Positions 61,793 to 64,000 of a DNA stretch of 64,000 bases are shown piece after piece. Position 1 is the stretch's first letter; every line of letters starts with the position of its first letter. Source of the stretch: an uncultured cyanobacterium (lineage in GTDB: Bacteria; Cyanobacteriota; Cyanobacteriia; PCC-6307; Cyanobiaceae). The translations under genes and the position numbers were made by a program. The stretch covers positions 1-64,000 of the forward strand of contig CAIOCZ010000165.1 in assembly GCA_903856805.1 (NCBI GenBank). The letters run 5' to 3'. The notes beneath the pieces were generated by a model. It made no database searches. It was not told the origin of the DNA and was given only the letters and a program-made list of their open reading frames with translations.

Positions 61793-63817
61793 ATGGATCC
61801 GCCGCTCCCCTGGGGCCCGATGGTGCTCGCCGAATCCCCCCTCCCGACGGACCCCCAATCCAGCGCTGTCTCCGACGGTTCCTGGACCGCCGCCGATGGC
61901 GCGGCTCTCTATGGACTGGATCGTTGGGGAGATCCCTATTTTTCCGTCAATGGCCGCGGCCACGTGATGGTGCAGCCCCGGGGTGAGCGGGGGGGGGCCC
62001 TCGATCTGGTGGAGCTGGTGCAGGAGCTGCAGGGGCGGGATCTCTCCCTGCCGCTCCTGATCCGCTTCGACGACATCCTGGAAGATCGGCTGGAGCGGCT
62101 CCATGCCGCGTTCGAGCGGGCGATCGCCCAATACAGCTATAGCGGCCGGTACCAGGGAGTGTTCCCGGTGAAGTGCAACCAGCAGCGCCATGTGGTGGAG
62201 CAGCTGGTGGAAACCGGCCGCCGCTGGCACTTTGGCCTGGAGGCGGGCAGCAAGGCGGAGCTGTTGATCGCCCTGTCCCTGATCGACGATCCGGAGGCCT
62301 TGCTGATCTGCAATGGCTACAAGGACCGCCGCTACATCGAGACGGCGATCCTGGCCCGTCGCCTGGGGCGGCAGCCGGTGGTGGTGATCGAGCAGGCCGA
62401 AGAGGTGGAGCGGATCATCGCCGCCAGCCAGGAGCTCGGCGCCGCGCCATTCATCGGCATCCGGGCCAAGCTTTCGGCCCGCAGTACCGGCCGCTGGGGC
62501 AGTTCCGTGGGAGAACGGGCCAAGTTCGGCCTCTCGATCCCGGATGTGCTGGCCACGGTGGAGGCCCTGCGCCAGGCGGGCCTGCTGGCCGATCTCCGCC
62601 TGCTGCACTTCCACATCGGCAGCCAAATCAATGACATCGCCGTGCTGAAGGATGCCCTCCAGGAGGCGGGGCAGGTGTATGTGGAGCTCACGCGCCTGGG
62701 GGCGCCGATGGGCTATCTCGATGTGGGCGGGGGGCTTGGCATCGACTACGACGGCAGCCGTACCGCCACCGCCGCCTCCACCAACTATTCCCTGCAGAAC
62801 TACGCCAACGACGTGGTGGCCACGGTGCGGGAATGCTGCGAACCCCACGGCATCACCCCGCCCACGCTGGTGAGTGAAAGCGGCCGGGCGATCGCCAGCC
62901 ACTTCAGCGTGCTGGTGTTCGACGTGCTTGGGGCAGGGGCCCTGCCCGGGGCGGTGCCGGAGCCGGGCGCCGAGGAGCCGCTGATTCTGCGCAATCTGCG
63001 CGACACCTACCGGAGCATCACCCCCCCCCCGACGCCTGATCAGGAGGGGGCGGAGGCGCGGGGCTTGGAGCGGCTTCAGGAAGCCTGGAACGACGCGCTC
63101 AAATTCAAGGATGATGCCCTTGCGGCTTTCCGTCTGGGCTACCTCAGCCTGCCGGATCGCGCCACCGCGGAACAGATCACCTGGGCCTGCTGCCAGGCAA
63201 TCGCCGAGCGGTTGGCGGTGCTGCCGGTGGCAACTCCCGTCCCGGAGGAGTTGCGGGCCCTGCCGGCGGCCCTGGCCGGCACCTACTACGCCAATTTATC
63301 GGTGTTTCGCTCCGCTCCCGATACCTGGGCGATTGATCAGTTGTTTCCGGTGCTGCCGATCCATCGCTTGAACGAGCGCCCCCAGCGGCTGGGCTCCTTC
63401 GCCGATCTCACCTGCGACTCCGACGGCAAGATCGCCCGCTTCATCGATCGCGGCCAGGTCAAACCGCTGTTGGAACTCCACGCTCTGCGTCCAGCGGAGC
63501 CCTATTGGATCGGCCTGTTCCTGGGCGGTGCTTATCAGGAGGTAATGGGCAACTTGCATAACTTATTCGGCACCACCAATGCCGTGCACATCCGCCTGGC
63601 CGATGGCGGCGGCTATCTGGTGGACCACGTGGTGCGGGGCGACACCAACGCCGAGGTGCTGGAGGCGATGGAACACAACCCCGACCAGCTGTTGGAGCGC
63701 CTGCGCCTGGCCAGTGAGGCCGCCATCACTCGGGGCAGCCTCAAGATCCATGAGGCGCGCCGGTTGATGGCGCACCTGCGCACCAGCCTCGGCCAGACCA
63801 CCTATCTCCAGGGCTGA
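61793..63817 (+). CDS. speA: Biosynthetic arginine decarboxylase
   Basis: A 674-residue PLP enzyme that turns arginine into agmatine for polyamines. The PLP Lys127 is in [18 protein letters not shown] and [13 protein letters not shown] bind the cofactor phosphate and the substrate, and CDSDGKI (with the catalytic Cys) comes near the end. The TIM-barrel and C-terminal sheet domains are both complete, and the size is that of the SpeA family rather than short ornithine decarboxylases. Start at ATG 61793. Confidence 0.96.
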   Translation: MDPPLPWGPMVLAESPLPTDPQSSAVSDGSWTAADGAALYGLDRWGDPYFSVNGRGHVMVQPRGERGGALDLVELVQELQGRDLSLPLLIRFDDILEDRLERLHAAFERAIAQYSYSGRYQGVFPVKCNQQRHVVEQLVETGRRWHFGLEAGSKAELLIALSLIDDPEALLICNGYKDRRYIETAILARRLGRQPVVVIEQAEEVERIIAASQELGAAPFIGIRAKLSARSTGRWGSSVGERAKFGLSIPDVLATVEALRQAGLLADLRLLHFHIGSQINDIAVLKDALQEAGQVYVELTRLGAPMGYLDVGGGLGIDYDGSRTATAASTNYSLQNYANDVVATVRECCEPHGITPPTLVSESGRAIASHFSVLVFDVLGAGALPGAVPEPGAEEPLILRNLRDTYRSITPPPTPDQEGAEARGLERLQEAWNDALKFKDDALAAFRLGYLSLPDRATAEQITWACCQAIAERLAVLPVATPVPEELRALPAALAGTYYANLSVFRSAPDTWAIDQLFPVLPIHRLNERPQRLGSFADLTCDSDGKIARFIDRGQVKPLLELHALRPAEPYWIGLFLGGAYQEVMGNLHNLFGTTNAVHIRLADGGGYLVDHVVRGDTNAEVLEAMEHNPDQLLERLRLASEAAITRGSLKIHEARRLMAHLRTSLGQTTYLQG

Positions 63818-63819
63818 CC

Positions 63820-64000
63820 TCAACGGGCACAGAACCGGGCCAGCAGGCTGAGGCGATCGCTGGGGGGCGTGAGTTCGTTGGGATCAAAGGGCGGTGGGGT
63901 CGGGGCCGCCATGGCCCGCATCATGATCGGTGGGCGCATCTCGCCCCCGTCGAGTTGCACCTCCAGGGGGCGGAGCTGCCGCAGGCCAATGGCGGCGGCC
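63820..64000 (-). CDS. C-terminal end of an unidentified protein (partial)
   Basis: Open minus-strand frame from the window edge to the TGA at 63820-63822, about 59 residues, 2 bp after the convergent speA stop. The visible part reads as a small domain (GLRQLRPLEVQLDGG), several Met and Pro residues (MRAMAAPTPPPFDPNEL), and an end with DRLSLLARFCAR. Too little is present to name the family. The 5' part lies beyond the window. Confidence 0.6.
   Translation of the reverse strand, partial: AAAIGLRQLRPLEVQLDGGEMRPPIMMRAMAAPTPPPFDPNELTPPSDRLSLLARFCAR

Noticed and set aside
1-64000. tRNA, rRNA, CRISPR arrays, insertion sequences, prophage
   Set aside because: No cloverleaf with CCA-like end, no ribosomal RNA signature, no regularly spaced repeats, no transposase or integrase gene was recognised. 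Short RNAs may still be missed by eye.

Overview
The window looks like a chromosomal core segment of a high-GC unicellular picocyanobacterium of the Synechococcus/Cyanobium type. Reasons: a Gap2-type (Calvin-cycle) GAPDH, an efp-accB pair, a CYP38-like lumenal cyclophilin, a glycine-rich single-RRM RNA-binding protein, DUF502 and HpsJ-like membrane proteins, many short picocyanobacterial-style secreted proteins, frequent GTG/TTG starts, dense packing with ATGA/TGATG overlaps, and repeated GCGATCGC (HIP1) palindromes (for example at 5574, 18305 and 19830). I see no rRNA, tRNA, CRISPR array, insertion sequence or prophage. This rests on reading alone, without database searches.

Layout. 0-6.2 kb: an apparent minus-strand run (fused double ABC ATPase, ClC channel, K+-channel-like protein) divergent from the bifunctional (p)ppGpp enzyme. 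6.2-10.8 kb: small secreted or coiled-coil proteins, a family-10-like glycoside hydrolase and a half-size AbrB membrane protein. 10.8-14.2 kb: a SMARCAL1-like SNF2 helicase head-to-head with an HNH nuclease, then an epimerase. 14.2-18.6 kb: pdxA, accB/efp, a cyclophilin and thiL. 18.6-24 kb: a strange pyruvate-kinase relative, an atypical AroE coupled to a glycosyltransferase, and gap2 with a clear terminator. 24-34 kb: murC-murB-ybaB, rsgA-tusA-dnaJ-grpE, and a pilB-pilT-pilC type IV pilus set. 34-40 kb: a flavoprotein, dusA, an RRM protein, argH and a SpoIIE-type phosphatase. 40.2-46 kb: a sulfatase module (DUF1622 protein, formylglycine-generating enzyme, AraC regulator, sulfatase, membrane protein). 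46-53 kb: FKBP fused to surface modules, ftsY, nusB, DUF502, an HpsJ-like protein, queG and a TPR protein. 53-57.5 kb: a type II topoisomerase A paralogue translationally overlapped with a phytochelatin-synthase-like peptidase and a GT4 glycosyltransferase. 57.5-64 kb: a methyltransferase, two unknown proteins, thiO, ndk, speA and the 3' end of one more gene.

The most interesting points are: the split helicase/nuclease pair that recalls eukaryotic ZRANB3; a channel whose ungapped pore alignment replaces the GYG filter; a pyruvate-kinase-like enzyme with an apparently duplicated B domain and no C domain; an AroE-like enzyme without the shikimate-binding serines, coupled to a glycosyltransferase; and the self-contained sulfatase/FGE/AraC module with a candidate direct-repeat operator.
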